NCBI GenBank assembly: GCA_016280395.1
Contig: JAEEGQ010000142.1
Location: 1 to 64,000 of the forward strand
Source of the DNA: Lachnospiraceae bacterium
GTDB lineage: Bacteria > Bacillota > Clostridia > Lachnospirales > Lachnospiraceae
Length of the DNA: 64,000 nucleotides
Direction of reading: 5' to 3'
The stretch's first letter is position 1. Each line of letters starts with the position of its first letter. A program made the position numbers and the translations under genes. Shown here in pieces: positions 32,846 through 41,863 of this stretch. The notes beneath the pieces are model-generated. The model was not told where the DNA came from, did no database searches, and saw nothing but the letters and a program-made list of their open reading frames with translations.

Positions 32846-34777
32846 TTACTGTCCGAGCATTCCCGCAAGGCTGTTCTGCTGCTGCTGGAGACTGGCCATT
32901 GCCTTCTCCATTGCGGTGAACTGCTTGTAGTACCTGTCTTCGATAGCCGCAAGCTTTTCTTCAAGCGTGGACAGGTCTTTCTGGTAACCCTTCAGGGTCT
33001 TGCTCATTTCCTTATCGTTATAGAATGTAAGCGCCGAGCTCACACTAGAGCTCTTCATCTTGTCGGACATGGTGCTGTACATGTTCTTCATTACCGAGGT
33101 CATTGTCTCGATAACCGTCTCCGGATCCTTTGCAAGAGCCGCTTTGAACTTATCAGTGAACTTCACGCCGTACGGATCCGTCTCATCGCCGTGGATGTGG
33201 AGCAGACCGTTTTCGGAGTAATCATCACTCGTGGTGATGCCAAGCTCCGCAAGCGAATGGTTTACGCCGTCAATGTTTACGCTGCCTGAGAGCGCTGTCC
33301 TTAAAGATGAGATGAGACTTCCGAGTGTCGAATCCCTTCTTAAGAGCGAATCCTTGATCTTGGTCTCCCATTTCTCGATCTGGTCATCGGTCATGGCCTC
33401 TTTTTCGTCATCCCTGAGAACATCATAGCTTCTTGCGGAAGGAGCATTGTAAAGAGTATTCATCTCCTTAAGAAGCTCATTATATTTTGTAACGAAATTC
33501 TTGACCTTGTCGTAAACCGCGTCAACGTCCTTGGTAACGGTAACGGTGATGGACTCGCCGGCTTCCGTCTTACTGTTTGCGGTAAAGGTCAGGCCGTTTA
33601 TGGAGAAGGTGCTCGAGCTTGATGCGTAGCTTACACCGTTGTAGGTGATGCGGGCGTTATCCGCCTTTACAAGCGTTGCGCCGGCATTCTCATCATAATC
33701 ATAGGTGATCGCTCCGTCCTCGCCGAGTGTGTAATTCACGTCGGTAAGACCAAGAGCACCGAGTGCCGATGTGCCGGCTCCCGCAAAGTCGCCGCTCTCG
33801 ACTGCGCTTACATAATCGTCGGCTGCAGCGCCTACATTGGTTTCGATCTCTTCAAGAGCAGCTTCGGCATTTTCAAGAGCTGCGTCAACAGCTTCCTTAA
33901 CTGCGGCATTAAGAGCTTCCTCATCAGCCTCTTCGCCTTCGGGAAGGCTTGCGTTGTATGCTTCCCTTGCTGCATTTGCGGCTTCTTCGGATATTGTCTT
34001 CTTATAGTTGTCCTGTGCGAACTTGACAAGAGCTTCCTTCGCGCTTTCGACAGCCTCATCGTCTCCGCGCTCGGCGGCGGTCCGAAGATCTGACATAAGG
34101 CTCTTTGCCTTCTGCCTGTCTGTATCCGAAAGCTCATTGAGCTTTAAGGAATCCTCAAGTGCCGTTTTCTGCGCTCCGGAAGAAAGTTCGCCGGTCGTAA
34201 TGCTGAATGCGCTGTCCGTGCCGCTTCCTGCAGCGCTCACGAAGATCCTCTTATATGTATTGTCGAAGTTGGCGTTTACGCCTGCTTCCTTCAGTTTGTT
34301 GACAAACTCCGAGATCGTGGTGTCGTCATCGATCTCCACCATCTTTGCGTCCTTGCCTTCAACCTTTACCTGTATCGATTTGCCCGTGTCAAATCCAAGA
34401 TCCGAAAGCTTAGTCGATCCTGTAACATCCGAACCGAGCGCCTTTCCTGTCAAGTGCTGTGCGCTTGCCAGGTTGTCAACGGTAACGGTGTGGGTGCCTT
34501 CTGCGGCGTTTGAAGCAGCAGACACGGAAAGCTTTGCCTCATTGGTACTTGCGGCCTTCTTTGTCCTGTATGAGCCTTCAAGACGCATGGAAGAAACGGT
34601 ATCGGTGTAAAGAGTGTATATCTTCGCATTAAGCTCTTTCCACTTATCCTGCTTCCACTCAAGTTTCGTAGTCTTGCTCTGTATTTTATGCTTTTTTAAG
34701 TTCTGGGCGTTCATTAACTGCTGGACGATGCCTTCAGTATCAATACCGGATGAAAGCCCTGACAAACGTAGAGCCAT
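32846..34777 (-). CDS. fliD: Flagellar filament cap protein FliD (HAP2)
   Basis: 643 residues, longer than usual. N-terminal LSGLSSGIDTEGIVQQLMNA and C-terminal coiled coil (LSTLEEKLAAIEDRYYKQFTAMEKAMASLQQQQNSLAGML) are the FliD_N and FliD_C ends that form the cap leg domains. Between them, about residues 205-335, is an Ala/Glu-rich helical insert (AKEALVKFAQDN, EEADEEALNAAVKEAVDAALENAEAALEEIE) that is not part of the ordinary D2/D3 beta domains. GAGGTAATACT precedes the start. It follows flaG with a strong hairpin between them. Confidence 0.95.
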   Translation of the reverse strand: MALRLSGLSSGIDTEGIVQQLMNAQNLKKHKIQSKTTKLEWKQDKWKELNAKIYTLYTDTVSSMRLEGSYRTKKAASTNEAKLSVSAASNAAEGTHTVTVDNLASAQHLTGKALGSDVTGSTKLSDLGFDTGKSIQVKVEGKDAKMVEIDDDTTISEFVNKLKEAGVNANFDNTYKRIFVSAAGSGTDSAFSITTGELSSGAQKTALEDSLKLNELSDTDRQKAKSLMSDLRTAAERGDDEAVESAKEALVKFAQDNYKKTISEEAANAAREAYNASLPEGEEADEEALNAAVKEAVDAALENAEAALEEIETNVGAAADDYVSAVESGDFAGAGTSALGALGLTDVNYTLGEDGAITYDYDENAGATLVKADNARITYNGVSYASSSSTFSINGLTFTANSKTEAGESITVTVTKDVDAVYDKVKNFVTKYNELLKEMNTLYNAPSARSYDVLRDDEKEAMTDDQIEKWETKIKDSLLRRDSTLGSLISSLRTALSGSVNIDGVNHSLAELGITTSDDYSENGLLHIHGDETDPYGVKFTDKFKAALAKDPETVIETMTSVMKNMYSTMSDKMKSSSVSSALTFYNDKEMSKTLKGYQKDLSTLEEKLAAIEDRYYKQFTAMEKAMASLQQQQNSLAGMLGQ

Positions 34778-34808
34778 AGTATTACCTCACTTTCTATTTG
34801 AGCGCACA

Positions 34809-34843
34809 ACTCCAAAGGCCTCGTAAAAGGCCTTTCCCGGAGT
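34809..34843 (-). promoter_or_regulatory. Stem-loop between flaG and fliD without a T run
   Basis: ACTCCGGGAAAGGCC pairs with GGCCTTTGGAGT across about eight bases. The next bases on the minus strand are TGTGC, so it is not a typical terminator. It may set flaG:fliD ratios by RNA processing or stability. Confidence 0.6.
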
Positions 34844-34861
34844 CGTTTAGTAAGCTGCTGC

Positions 34862-35281
34862 TTATCTGGCCTCGTCTACCATGAGACCGGCCATCTCCCA
34901 CATCTTCTGAACAAGTTCAAGCGCTTCCTCCGAAGGGATCTCGCGGATGACTTCGTGTGTTTCATCATCATAAACTGTGATGGATACACGTCTTGTCTTG
35001 TCATCATACTTGAACTGGCAGCTGGAACGGTGAATACTGTTGAGCGAATTGTTTGCTCTCTTTACCGCTGCCTGGATGCGAGCTTCGTCTTCCGCTGCGT
35101 TCTGCGGATTGGTGTTCGCACCGTTCTGTTCGGTCTGCGCAACAACCCTGCGCTCGATCTGTGCGGAAGTACTGACGTTCTGAACGTCTGCATGCTGCTC
35201 AACTGAACGCTGAACAGTCTCCTGCGGCTGCACGGGCTTAATGTTGCTGCTGATGCTTGAGGACATAACTTCTAGTGCCAT
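34862..35281 (-). CDS. flaG: FlaG family protein
   Basis: 139 residues. The disordered Gln/Val-rich N-terminus is followed by the FlaG domain: FKYDDKTRRVSITVYDDETHEVIREIPSEEALELVQKM. FlaG proteins affect filament length and are usually encoded beside fliD, as here. The Shine-Dalgarno AAGGAGG lies in the loop of a perfect hairpin. Confidence 0.93.
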   Translation of the reverse strand: MALEVMSSSISSNIKPVQPQETVQRSVEQHADVQNVSTSAQIERRVVAQTEQNGANTNPQNAAEDEARIQAAVKRANNSLNSIHRSSCQFKYDDKTRRVSITVYDDETHEVIREIPSEEALELVQKMWEMAGLMVDEAR

Positions 35282-35285
35282 AGTC

Positions 35286-35301
35286 TACACCTCCTTGTGT
35301 A
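35286..35301 (-). promoter_or_regulatory. Hairpin presenting the flaG Shine-Dalgarno in its loop (CsrA site)
   Basis: Minus strand TACAC-AAGGAG-GTGTA, a perfect 5-bp stem. ACAAGGAGGT is an exact match to the CsrA consensus ACARGGANGT, so binding would block flaG translation directly. Confidence 0.78.
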
Positions 35302-35341
35302 ATTGACGCCATCATGGCGAAACTTTAGTCTTCTGAAAACT

Positions 35342-35437
35342 TTATCGGACATAACAGAAGAAAAAGTTAGAAAAACTTTAAAACATTTAAATAAATTTCT
35401 CCGATTGCTTTATCGGCAATACCTGTCCGAAACTTGA
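35342..35437 (-). promoter_or_regulatory. Two weak sigma-28-like promoters upstream of flaG
   Basis: Candidate 1: TAAC (35366-35369), 17 bases, CCGATAA (35342-35348). Candidate 2: TCAAGTTT with TCAA at 35434-35437, 17 bases, CCGATAA (35410-35416). Each has one deviation in the TAAA box. Confidence 0.5.
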
Positions 35438-35512
35438 TATCTTTTCGCAAATCGTTCGGATGCATCCGTTTATCGCCAAAAACCGTATCCAGCAAAGCCC
35501 CGCGTATCCCGC

Positions 35513-35543
35513 AAAAAAAAGACCCCGCGTTCCCGCAGGGTCT
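35513..35543 (-). terminator. csrA terminator
   Basis: AGACCCTGCGGG / CGCGGGGTCT hairpin followed by eight T on the minus strand. Confidence 0.88.
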
Positions 35544-35567
35544 TCTGAATACAAATATTCCCGTTCC

Positions 35568-35786
35568 TTAGAACAGCTTGTTGATGTCGTCCACCGAAGC
35601 CTTGACTTCCATAGCTTCTTTGTTGGACTGCTGGATCTGTGTGTAGATCTCTTTTCTGTAGATCGGAAGCGACCTCGGGGCAGTGATGCCGATCTTTACC
35701 TGGTCGCCCTTGACCTCGAGGATCGTCACCTCGATGTCGTTGCCAAGCATGATGGACTCATTGCAATGTCTCGATAATGCTAACAC
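35568..35786 (-). CDS. csrA: Carbon storage regulator CsrA
   Basis: 72 residues, starting at a GTG (35786) with GGGGAGGG 6-8 bases upstream inside the end of fliW; the track ORF adds 30 codons overlapping fliW. The sequence LALSRHCNESIMLGNDIEVTILEVKGDQVKIGI, then PRSLPIYRKEIYTQIQQSNKEA, is typical CsrA. The dimer binds GGA-loop hairpins to block translation and is sequestered by FliW. Three to four such hairpins are found in this window, ahead of flagellin, flaG, flgM and a secreted protein. Confidence 0.96.
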   Translation of the reverse strand: MLALSRHCNESIMLGNDIEVTILEVKGDQVKIGITAPRSLPIYRKEIYTQIQQSNKEAMEVKASVDDINKLF

Positions 35787-35787
35787 T

Positions 35788-36249
35788 TTAAGCCCTCCCC
35801 TCTTTCTTCGCCTGCAGGATATCGTAGATCTCGTATTTGATGGGGAAATCCTGATTCTCAACGATGATCTGCGCACCCTTGCGGTTGTCGGAATTGATTA
35901 TGATGGGAGCACGAAGGTTAATGGACATCTTCTTAACATCCGCAGGTACGGTAAGCGTGGTAAGAAGCACGATATTCTCGTCCGTAAGCTCGCCGAGGGG
36001 CTTCAAGAGCTCGTCTTCAACATCCGGATTGTAATCCTCGGCAATGCCGAGAGGACTTATAACCGGGATGGCAAGCTCAGGGATATCACAGCACTGAAGC
36101 CACGATACCGGAGGACGCTCGCCCTCGCTCGAATCGTACAGGAGCGTGTACTGCTTGTGATCTTCAAAGCCCAGGATGCCGTTATCAAAGGTAAGGATCC
36201 TGTCGTCTGCGATGTCTACTTCACCAAAATGTCTTGTTTTGATAAGCAT
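35788..36249 (-). CDS. fliW: Flagellar assembly factor FliW, CsrA antagonist
   Basis: 153 residues from MLIKTRHFGEVDIADDRILTF (GGGAGG upstream); the track start is 22 codons too early. Family marks: GILGFEDHKQYTLLYD, SWLQCCDIPELAIPVISPL, VLLTTLTVPADVKKMSINLRAPIIIN. FliW binds CsrA and flagellin in turn, linking filament export to flagellin translation. Its stop is one base from the csrA start. Confidence 0.96.
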   Translation of the reverse strand: MLIKTRHFGEVDIADDRILTFDNGILGFEDHKQYTLLYDSSEGERPPVSWLQCCDIPELAIPVISPLGIAEDYNPDVEDELLKPLGELTDENIVLLTTLTVPADVKKMSINLRAPIIINSDNRKGAQIIVENQDFPIKYEIYDILQAKKEGRA

Positions 36250-36319
36250 GTGGGTAACCTCCCTGTCACCGGATTTCAGGCTTACAGTCCGTTTGTAAAC
36301 CGCAAGTCCGATCACTTTT

Positions 36320-36348
36320 ATATTATATTGATTTTTCTTTCAGGTCAA
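36320..36348 (-). promoter_or_regulatory. Sigma-A promoter of fliW-csrA
   Basis: Minus strand TTGACC (36343-36348), then TAATAT at 17 bases or TATAAT at 15 bases. It allows fliW-csrA expression independent of the flgM-flgL transcript. Confidence 0.6.
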
Positions 36349-36377
36349 GAGTAAAATGACTCCCGCCTTCAATTTGC

Positions 36378-36466
36378 GTCCGTTGGTCTTGCAACCGCTG
36401 CTTCCCTTCTTTACGTGGAAACGTCCGTTGGTCTTACGACTGCTGATCCCTTTCTTTACAGGAAAT
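36378..36466. repeat. 44-bp tandem duplication at the 3' end of flgL
   Basis: CGTCCGTTGGTCTT starts at 36378 and again at 36422, each continuing through a related CTGCTTCCCTTCTTTAC or CTGATCCCTTTCTTTAC segment. The second unit overlaps the last codons and stop of flgL. About 80 percent identity by eye. Confidence 0.75.
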
Positions 36467-38000
36467 CAAGAAGTGAATTCTGCACTACCTTTCCCGCTGC
36501 CGAAAGAGAAGCATTGTAAACGGTCTCTGCCGCAGTATAGTTAATGACCGTATCAACAAGATCCGCATCCTCGTTGCTTGAGAGCAGCTCCGTGAAATCA
36601 TCCTGCTGGATGGAAAGGCGGCTTTCGGTAAGCTCAAGGCGTACCACGCGGCTTCCCAGATCCGAGACCGCAACTCCTACGTAATCCTGCTCCTTCTGGG
36701 TCTCGGTCATGCCGTGCCTGCACTTGTTGCGAAGCGCTGTGTTTCTTAAAACAAGCTCTGTATCAAGCATTTCCTTCATGGTCCCGAGAGCCTTTTTCTG
36801 CTCGTCGCTTAAGGTATTGTCCGCAAGCATGCGTTCTACCTGGGTTATCTTGTTCTCTACCTGTACAACGCTGTCAAAGCTTTCAAGTATCTCGTCCACA
36901 AGGCGTCCCGGATTATGCGAGATGGCATCGGAACCTTCGGTATTGATCTTAAGCTTCTGGTTGAAATTTATCTCATATTCGATATCCTGGACGGATTTCG
37001 TGAAGGTCACCTCTGTTGTGTCGTCAAGGTTCCCTGCATCATCATATTCCGTGCGGACGCAGTCAAAATAATGCTCCGGCTTGAGCTCGTTCTTGTTAAA
37101 GGAGTTCTTGCTGTAGGTCACGTCTATCTTGCGTTCGTTCTTTACCCAGTCGTTGTAAACATCCTTTGCGATTATGATCTCGCCGGTCTCCGGGATGAAG
37201 TTCACGGTTCCGTCGGCGGGTGTAAAAGCATCGGGAGCGCTTGCCGAAACGGTGTTGACATTTGTAAAGGTCTCGGCATAAACCGTATTTCCGGAGGCAT
37301 CCTTTACGATATTGCCGTATTCGTCATACTGGGGATCAAGGTTTACCGTCACTGCCTCATCGCCCGAAAGACCGTTGTACGCAAGCCTTATTCTGTAAAC
37401 ATCAAGCATCGAAGGGCGGTTGTCAAAATCGCTGCTTGCGGGATCCGCCTCGTTATACTGCGAAAGCGACACGGAATTTACTATCTTTGAGGTCTGGTTA
37501 ATGTCCGAAAAGTCGAGCTTTTCAGTCATGGTATAGTGGAATTTCGAGGTATTCTCGGCAAAAACAAGGGGTGTGTCGGTCTTAAAGCCCGTGAACACAT
37601 AACGGCCGGCATAGTTTGCATTGCCTTCCTGATATATCTGCTCCTTTAATTCCCTTAAGTTCTCCGCGATGGCATTCCTGTCCTTTGCGTTTAAGGGGTC
37701 GTTTGACGCCTGCTCACAGTAGGTATGCATCTGCGAGATGATGCTGTCGATGTTCTTTAACGAGCTTTCGGTCACATCAAGCCATGCCTGCGCATCCGGA
37801 ATGTTCTTCTCGTAGTACTGGTTGAGTTCAGCCAGATTGGTACGCAGCTTCAGGGCACGAACGGCAACGATGGGATCGTCCGAAGGCTTCTGGATGCGTT
37901 TTCCCGTAGAATACTGCTCCTCAAGCTTCGAGAGCCTGTTCTTGTTCCCGTTGATGTTGGAAAGCATGTTGTTGGTCATCATTCTGTTTGTTACTCTCAT
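36456..38000 (-). CDS. flgL: Hook-filament junction protein FlgL (HAP3)
   Basis: 514 residues, longer than the usual ~300. N-terminal MRVTNRMMTNNMLSNINGNKNRL and STGKRIQKPSDDPIVAVRALKLR, and C-terminal flagellin-like helix LVDTVINYTAAETVYNASLSAAGKVVQNSLLDFL are FlgL ends. A large central domain of about 200 residues accounts for the extra length. TAGGAGATC precedes the start. It is 43 bases downstream of the second flgK. Confidence 0.94.
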   Translation of the reverse strand: MRVTNRMMTNNMLSNINGNKNRLSKLEEQYSTGKRIQKPSDDPIVAVRALKLRTNLAELNQYYEKNIPDAQAWLDVTESSLKNIDSIISQMHTYCEQASNDPLNAKDRNAIAENLRELKEQIYQEGNANYAGRYVFTGFKTDTPLVFAENTSKFHYTMTEKLDFSDINQTSKIVNSVSLSQYNEADPASSDFDNRPSMLDVYRIRLAYNGLSGDEAVTVNLDPQYDEYGNIVKDASGNTVYAETFTNVNTVSASAPDAFTPADGTVNFIPETGEIIIAKDVYNDWVKNERKIDVTYSKNSFNKNELKPEHYFDCVRTEYDDAGNLDDTTEVTFTKSVQDIEYEINFNQKLKINTEGSDAISHNPGRLVDEILESFDSVVQVENKITQVERMLADNTLSDEQKKALGTMKEMLDTELVLRNTALRNKCRHGMTETQKEQDYVGVAVSDLGSRVVRLELTESRLSIQQDDFTELLSSNEDADLVDTVINYTAAETVYNASLSAAGKVVQNSLLDFL

Positions 38001-38043
38001 GTCCGATCTCCTAAACCGTGGCTGTGCGGTTATCTTGCCGGGC

Positions 38044-39927
38044 TTACACGCCCATTTCGTTGATCATCTTGTCGTAGATCTCGTTCATTACGCTTACAAC
38101 CTTTGCGCTCATCTGATATGCGCTCTGGTAACGTACAAGATTCATTGCCTCTTCGTCCTGATCTACTCCGGATACGGAAAGACGCTGGTTTGTAATGGTC
38201 CCGAGCACATCCTGCTGGTTCTGCGCGAACTGCGCCGCCTTGTTGCAGTCGATACCGACTTCCGAAACAAGTGTCTGCAGGTACTGTGCGGGTGTACCCT
38301 GTCTGAACATATCCGAATCAGCTTTAAGACGGATAAGCTTCTTTACGATATCCGAGTTCTCGACGCCGTTCACAACTTCACTTGCTGCAACAACGCGTCT
38401 CGGATCCGCCTTGACAGCCTTTGTTATTGCCATGTTGCCGGCTGTCATGAAATAATACGAACCGTAATTGTTTGTGTCGTTTTCAACTTCATACTCGCCG
38501 GTCTTTGAAGTAAAGAAAACATCCGGTGTGCCGTAATCGCTGAAATCCTTAACGAACCTGTAGTCCTGGCCGCTCACGATCTGTGAAGTGTTGAACATGT
38601 CAAGGCCTGCGTTCCCGTCAAGGTCGACGCCTTCCTTGCAGACATCATTATACTGTTCGGAGAAGGTCCTTACAAACTCGTTAAGCCTTGAAAGGTAGTA
38701 CGGAACGCCCTTGTAATCCACATCTTTGCCGATTATCGCATTGTACTGGAATCCGGAAACGGCCTCGGTCGCAGGCGCGATCTCATCCGTGCCGAGCACT
38801 ATCTCCTTATCGAGTGAGAAGGTGTATTCGTACTTGCCCTCGTCATTTATCGATACGGAAAAGCCGTTGTAATCGTAATTGCGGCTTCCGAGTGTTATCG
38901 TTCCGGTCGTATCGAGAGTCAGACGGGAAACCTCGTTATTATAGGTAAAATCCGAAACAAGCGTGAGGGTCTTTGAACCCTGGGCACCTGTTGCCATTCC
39001 CTTGAAGGCCATCCTGTCGTTGCCGTCCATAACGGCGTAAAGGGCCTTTAAAGAGCCGGAAGTTGTGTCATCGCCCAGATTAAAGGCCTGCCCGTCCTGC
39101 TTCCAGTAGATATCGTAAAGACCTTCGGCATCATTCTGGGTAACCTTCTTTGTACGGGGAACTACCGTAAGCTCGTTTGAATGATAGGTATCAACAAGGA
39201 GCTGGCCGTTTATCCGCACTTCGTAGCTTACAAGACCGGTCTTCTGCGAGATCGGGACCTCGTTAACGTCAACATCAACTATCTGCGAAAGTTCGTCGAT
39301 GAGCAGCGCACGCTGGTCGCGAAGATCGCTTGCCTTGCCGCCGACTACCTCGAGCGTATTTATCTGCTTTGTAAGATGCGCTACCTGAACGCCGATGGAA
39401 TTGATCTTCGAAACCTCGTTTGAGATCTCGTAGTTTACTTCCTTCTGGACATTCTGCACACTTGAATACACATAATTAAAATATTCGCAGAGAGCATTTG
39501 CGTAGTTGGTCATCTGGGTACGGACCGTAAGGTTCGTGGGCGCCTTCTGCAGCTCCTGCAGAGTGTCGAAAAAGCTGTCAAAAGTCGTTGTGAAGCCTTC
39601 AAGCTTGATCTCGTTGAAGTAATTCTCCACCTCGGACATATAATAATTCTTTGTATTGAACTCGCCGTAGATGGTGTTGTTTGTGCGGAACTTTACATCA
39701 TAATACTCGCTCCGTACCTGGTCTACGCCAAGCACGTCAACACCGGTGCCGATCATGCCGTTCTTGTTCCAGACGCGCATTGCCTTGCTGGCCTGCATGT
39801 CCGTAACCTGACGGCAGTAGCCTTCCGTTTCCGCATTCGATATATTGTGCGCGGTGGTAGTTATGCCTGTCATCGACGCATAAAGACCTGATTTTGCGAT
39901 TGTAAGACCAAAAAAGGTGTTAGGCAT
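38044..39927 (-). CDS. flgK: Hook-associated protein FlgK (HAP1), second copy
   Basis: 627 residues. The N-terminus NTFFGLTIAKSGLYASMTGITTTAHNISNAETEGYCRQ and C-terminal EEAMNLVRYQSAYQMSAKVVSVMNEIYDKMINEMGV are HAP1 ends. It differs clearly from the first copy throughout (it begins MPNTFFG instead of MPLMQDLLVG). GCAGGAGGTTAG precedes the start, 37 bases after the first copy. Either both build the junction or each serves a different stage. Confidence 0.93.
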   Translation of the reverse strand: MPNTFFGLTIAKSGLYASMTGITTTAHNISNAETEGYCRQVTDMQASKAMRVWNKNGMIGTGVDVLGVDQVRSEYYDVKFRTNNTIYGEFNTKNYYMSEVENYFNEIKLEGFTTTFDSFFDTLQELQKAPTNLTVRTQMTNYANALCEYFNYVYSSVQNVQKEVNYEISNEVSKINSIGVQVAHLTKQINTLEVVGGKASDLRDQRALLIDELSQIVDVDVNEVPISQKTGLVSYEVRINGQLLVDTYHSNELTVVPRTKKVTQNDAEGLYDIYWKQDGQAFNLGDDTTSGSLKALYAVMDGNDRMAFKGMATGAQGSKTLTLVSDFTYNNEVSRLTLDTTGTITLGSRNYDYNGFSVSINDEGKYEYTFSLDKEIVLGTDEIAPATEAVSGFQYNAIIGKDVDYKGVPYYLSRLNEFVRTFSEQYNDVCKEGVDLDGNAGLDMFNTSQIVSGQDYRFVKDFSDYGTPDVFFTSKTGEYEVENDTNNYGSYYFMTAGNMAITKAVKADPRRVVAASEVVNGVENSDIVKKLIRLKADSDMFRQGTPAQYLQTLVSEVGIDCNKAAQFAQNQQDVLGTITNQRLSVSGVDQDEEAMNLVRYQSAYQMSAKVVSVMNEIYDKMINEMGV

Positions 39928-39964
39928 TTTCTAACCTCCTGCGTTTATAGGATCATCACCCGGA

Positions 39965-41788
39965 TCAGAGCCTCTCGATGATGGTCGCTATCATTTCGTT
40001 AACTACATTGATATATCTTGAGGATGCGTTGTAAGCATGCTGGAACCGGATAAGGTTCGTAAGCTCCTCGTCCGACGAAACGCCTGTCACGGACATGCGC
40101 TGGTCGTCGATCTTGCCGGTCATTACCTGCTGATTCTCGCTTATCGTATGCAATTCCTCACCTCTTGTCGCAAGGGCTCCGATGAGCTCGTTGTAATACT
40201 CATAGAAGGTATCTACCGAAAGGCTTGTGGGCGTAAGGATGAGCTGAGGGTTCTGCCATGCTTCGATGAGCTTGTTGCAGACGCTTGCGTCATAGTCTCC
40301 CGTTCCGCCGTTCATGCTTAAGGGAAGCCTTGAAAGATTCTCTTTTATGAGGGGATTGACCTCGATCTCTCCGAGTGTGAAGAGCGTGTAATTGTTTCTC
40401 GCGTCCTCCTGATTGTAAACAAGGGCCGTCATTGTGGTCCCGTCCTCAAGAGTGATCTCCTTCTGCGTGTAGCGCGGCTCGGATTTTCTGTTGAAGAGCG
40501 CTTCGCCCCTGGTCCTGTTCACATCCATGCCGATGGGTGCGTTCTCCTCGTCAAGTATCATTACCTTTGAGCCGTCTGCAAGAGTTACTTCCTTGTTGGG
40601 GCAGAGGATGTCGTTTATCGTGGTAACGATGCCGTGCACAAGTGTATCGAACTGCGACTGGACATTTACTATAACCGAAGAATCAACATAGGTCTTGTAA
40701 TACTGGTAATCCGTCTGGAACTGTGCCATCGCCTTGTCGTAACCCGGCTTGTCGAAAGTCCCGTCGGCTGCGGTGTAATCCGCTATCTTGGGCTCGTAGG
40801 GGATATCCGTATAATTGCCTGTCTTGATGCCCTTTGTGAGGAGCAGGCCCCGGAGCCCGCCGACATCCGTGTTCTGTTCGGAGGTCGGGAGGACGGACAT
40901 GTTGACTACTTCCGCGTAGCCGTATGCCGGCCATACCGGAACAAGTCCCGTAAGCGCGGTATTTGTCTCGGTCGTATCCGCTATGATGCCCTGTGCTGCA
41001 AGCTGCGTAGCCTGAAGGTCGGCGGAGCGGACCGTTGTCATCTTGAAGTATGTATCCTCGGTTACGAAGGGAACTTCCTCAACATTTACATAAATGCGGC
41101 TGTCCGCGTTTTCCTTATATGTAATGCGCGCCATCGTCCCAAGCTCGTCAAGGAGCTCGTTGCGCCTGTCGCGAAGGTCGTTGGCGTTTTCCTGTCCGCC
41201 CGTCTCGGCTTTACAGATCCTGTCGTTTAAGTCCACTATCTCCTCGCCGATCTGGTTAAAGCGGTTGACCATGGTCTGTATCTGCGTGTCAAGGTCTGTC
41301 TGGTATTTCTTGAGCATCTTGTAGATACTTTCGGTGCGGTCCGCAAATGTTACCGCGGTCTCCACAAGCGTTGCCCTCGTTGTAAGGGACGTCGGATCCT
41401 TTGCAAGCTCCTGTACCGAATACCAGAGCTGTTCAAGATTATCCTGGAAAGCTACGCCGTTCATCTCGCCGAAGAGCTCTTCGATCTCCTGTACGGCCGC
41501 ATACTGTGTTGAGTAGAAGGACTCACGCCCGATCTCTGTCCTGTACTGTCTGTCAAGGAATGTATCCCTTGCCTGATAGACCGCTCCGGTGTCGACACCG
41601 ATACCGACCTGCAGGTAGTTCGTTGCTGTATATCCTATGGTGTTATAGTGCGAGGGGTCCTGAATTATCTGCTGTCTTACAAACCCTTCGGTCTCAACGT
41701 TCGATAAGTTGTGTGCTGTTACGGTGATGGACCGCTGGGCTACATTAAGGCCCGATACTCCAACGAGTAAATCCTGCATTAACGGCAT
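39965..41788 (-). CDS. flgK: Hook-associated protein FlgK (HAP1), first copy
   Basis: 607 residues. MQDLLVGVSGLNVAQRSITVTAHNLSNVETEGFVRQ at the N-terminus and DEELTNLIRFQHAYNASSRYINVVNEMIATIIERL at the C-terminus fit FlgK; the middle is typical beta-rich D2. AAAGGAGCC precedes the start. A terminator-like hairpin separates it from flgN. Confidence 0.94.
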   Translation of the reverse strand: MPLMQDLLVGVSGLNVAQRSITVTAHNLSNVETEGFVRQQIIQDPSHYNTIGYTATNYLQVGIGVDTGAVYQARDTFLDRQYRTEIGRESFYSTQYAAVQEIEELFGEMNGVAFQDNLEQLWYSVQELAKDPTSLTTRATLVETAVTFADRTESIYKMLKKYQTDLDTQIQTMVNRFNQIGEEIVDLNDRICKAETGGQENANDLRDRRNELLDELGTMARITYKENADSRIYVNVEEVPFVTEDTYFKMTTVRSADLQATQLAAQGIIADTTETNTALTGLVPVWPAYGYAEVVNMSVLPTSEQNTDVGGLRGLLLTKGIKTGNYTDIPYEPKIADYTAADGTFDKPGYDKAMAQFQTDYQYYKTYVDSSVIVNVQSQFDTLVHGIVTTINDILCPNKEVTLADGSKVMILDEENAPIGMDVNRTRGEALFNRKSEPRYTQKEITLEDGTTMTALVYNQEDARNNYTLFTLGEIEVNPLIKENLSRLPLSMNGGTGDYDASVCNKLIEAWQNPQLILTPTSLSVDTFYEYYNELIGALATRGEELHTISENQQVMTGKIDDQRMSVTGVSSDEELTNLIRFQHAYNASSRYINVVNEMIATIIERL

Positions 41789-41863
41789 AATTCAAAGGCT
41801 CCTTTCCTGAAAATTTATATACAAATGCATCTGTAGTCTGATATCTTACCCTATTTTAAAGTA

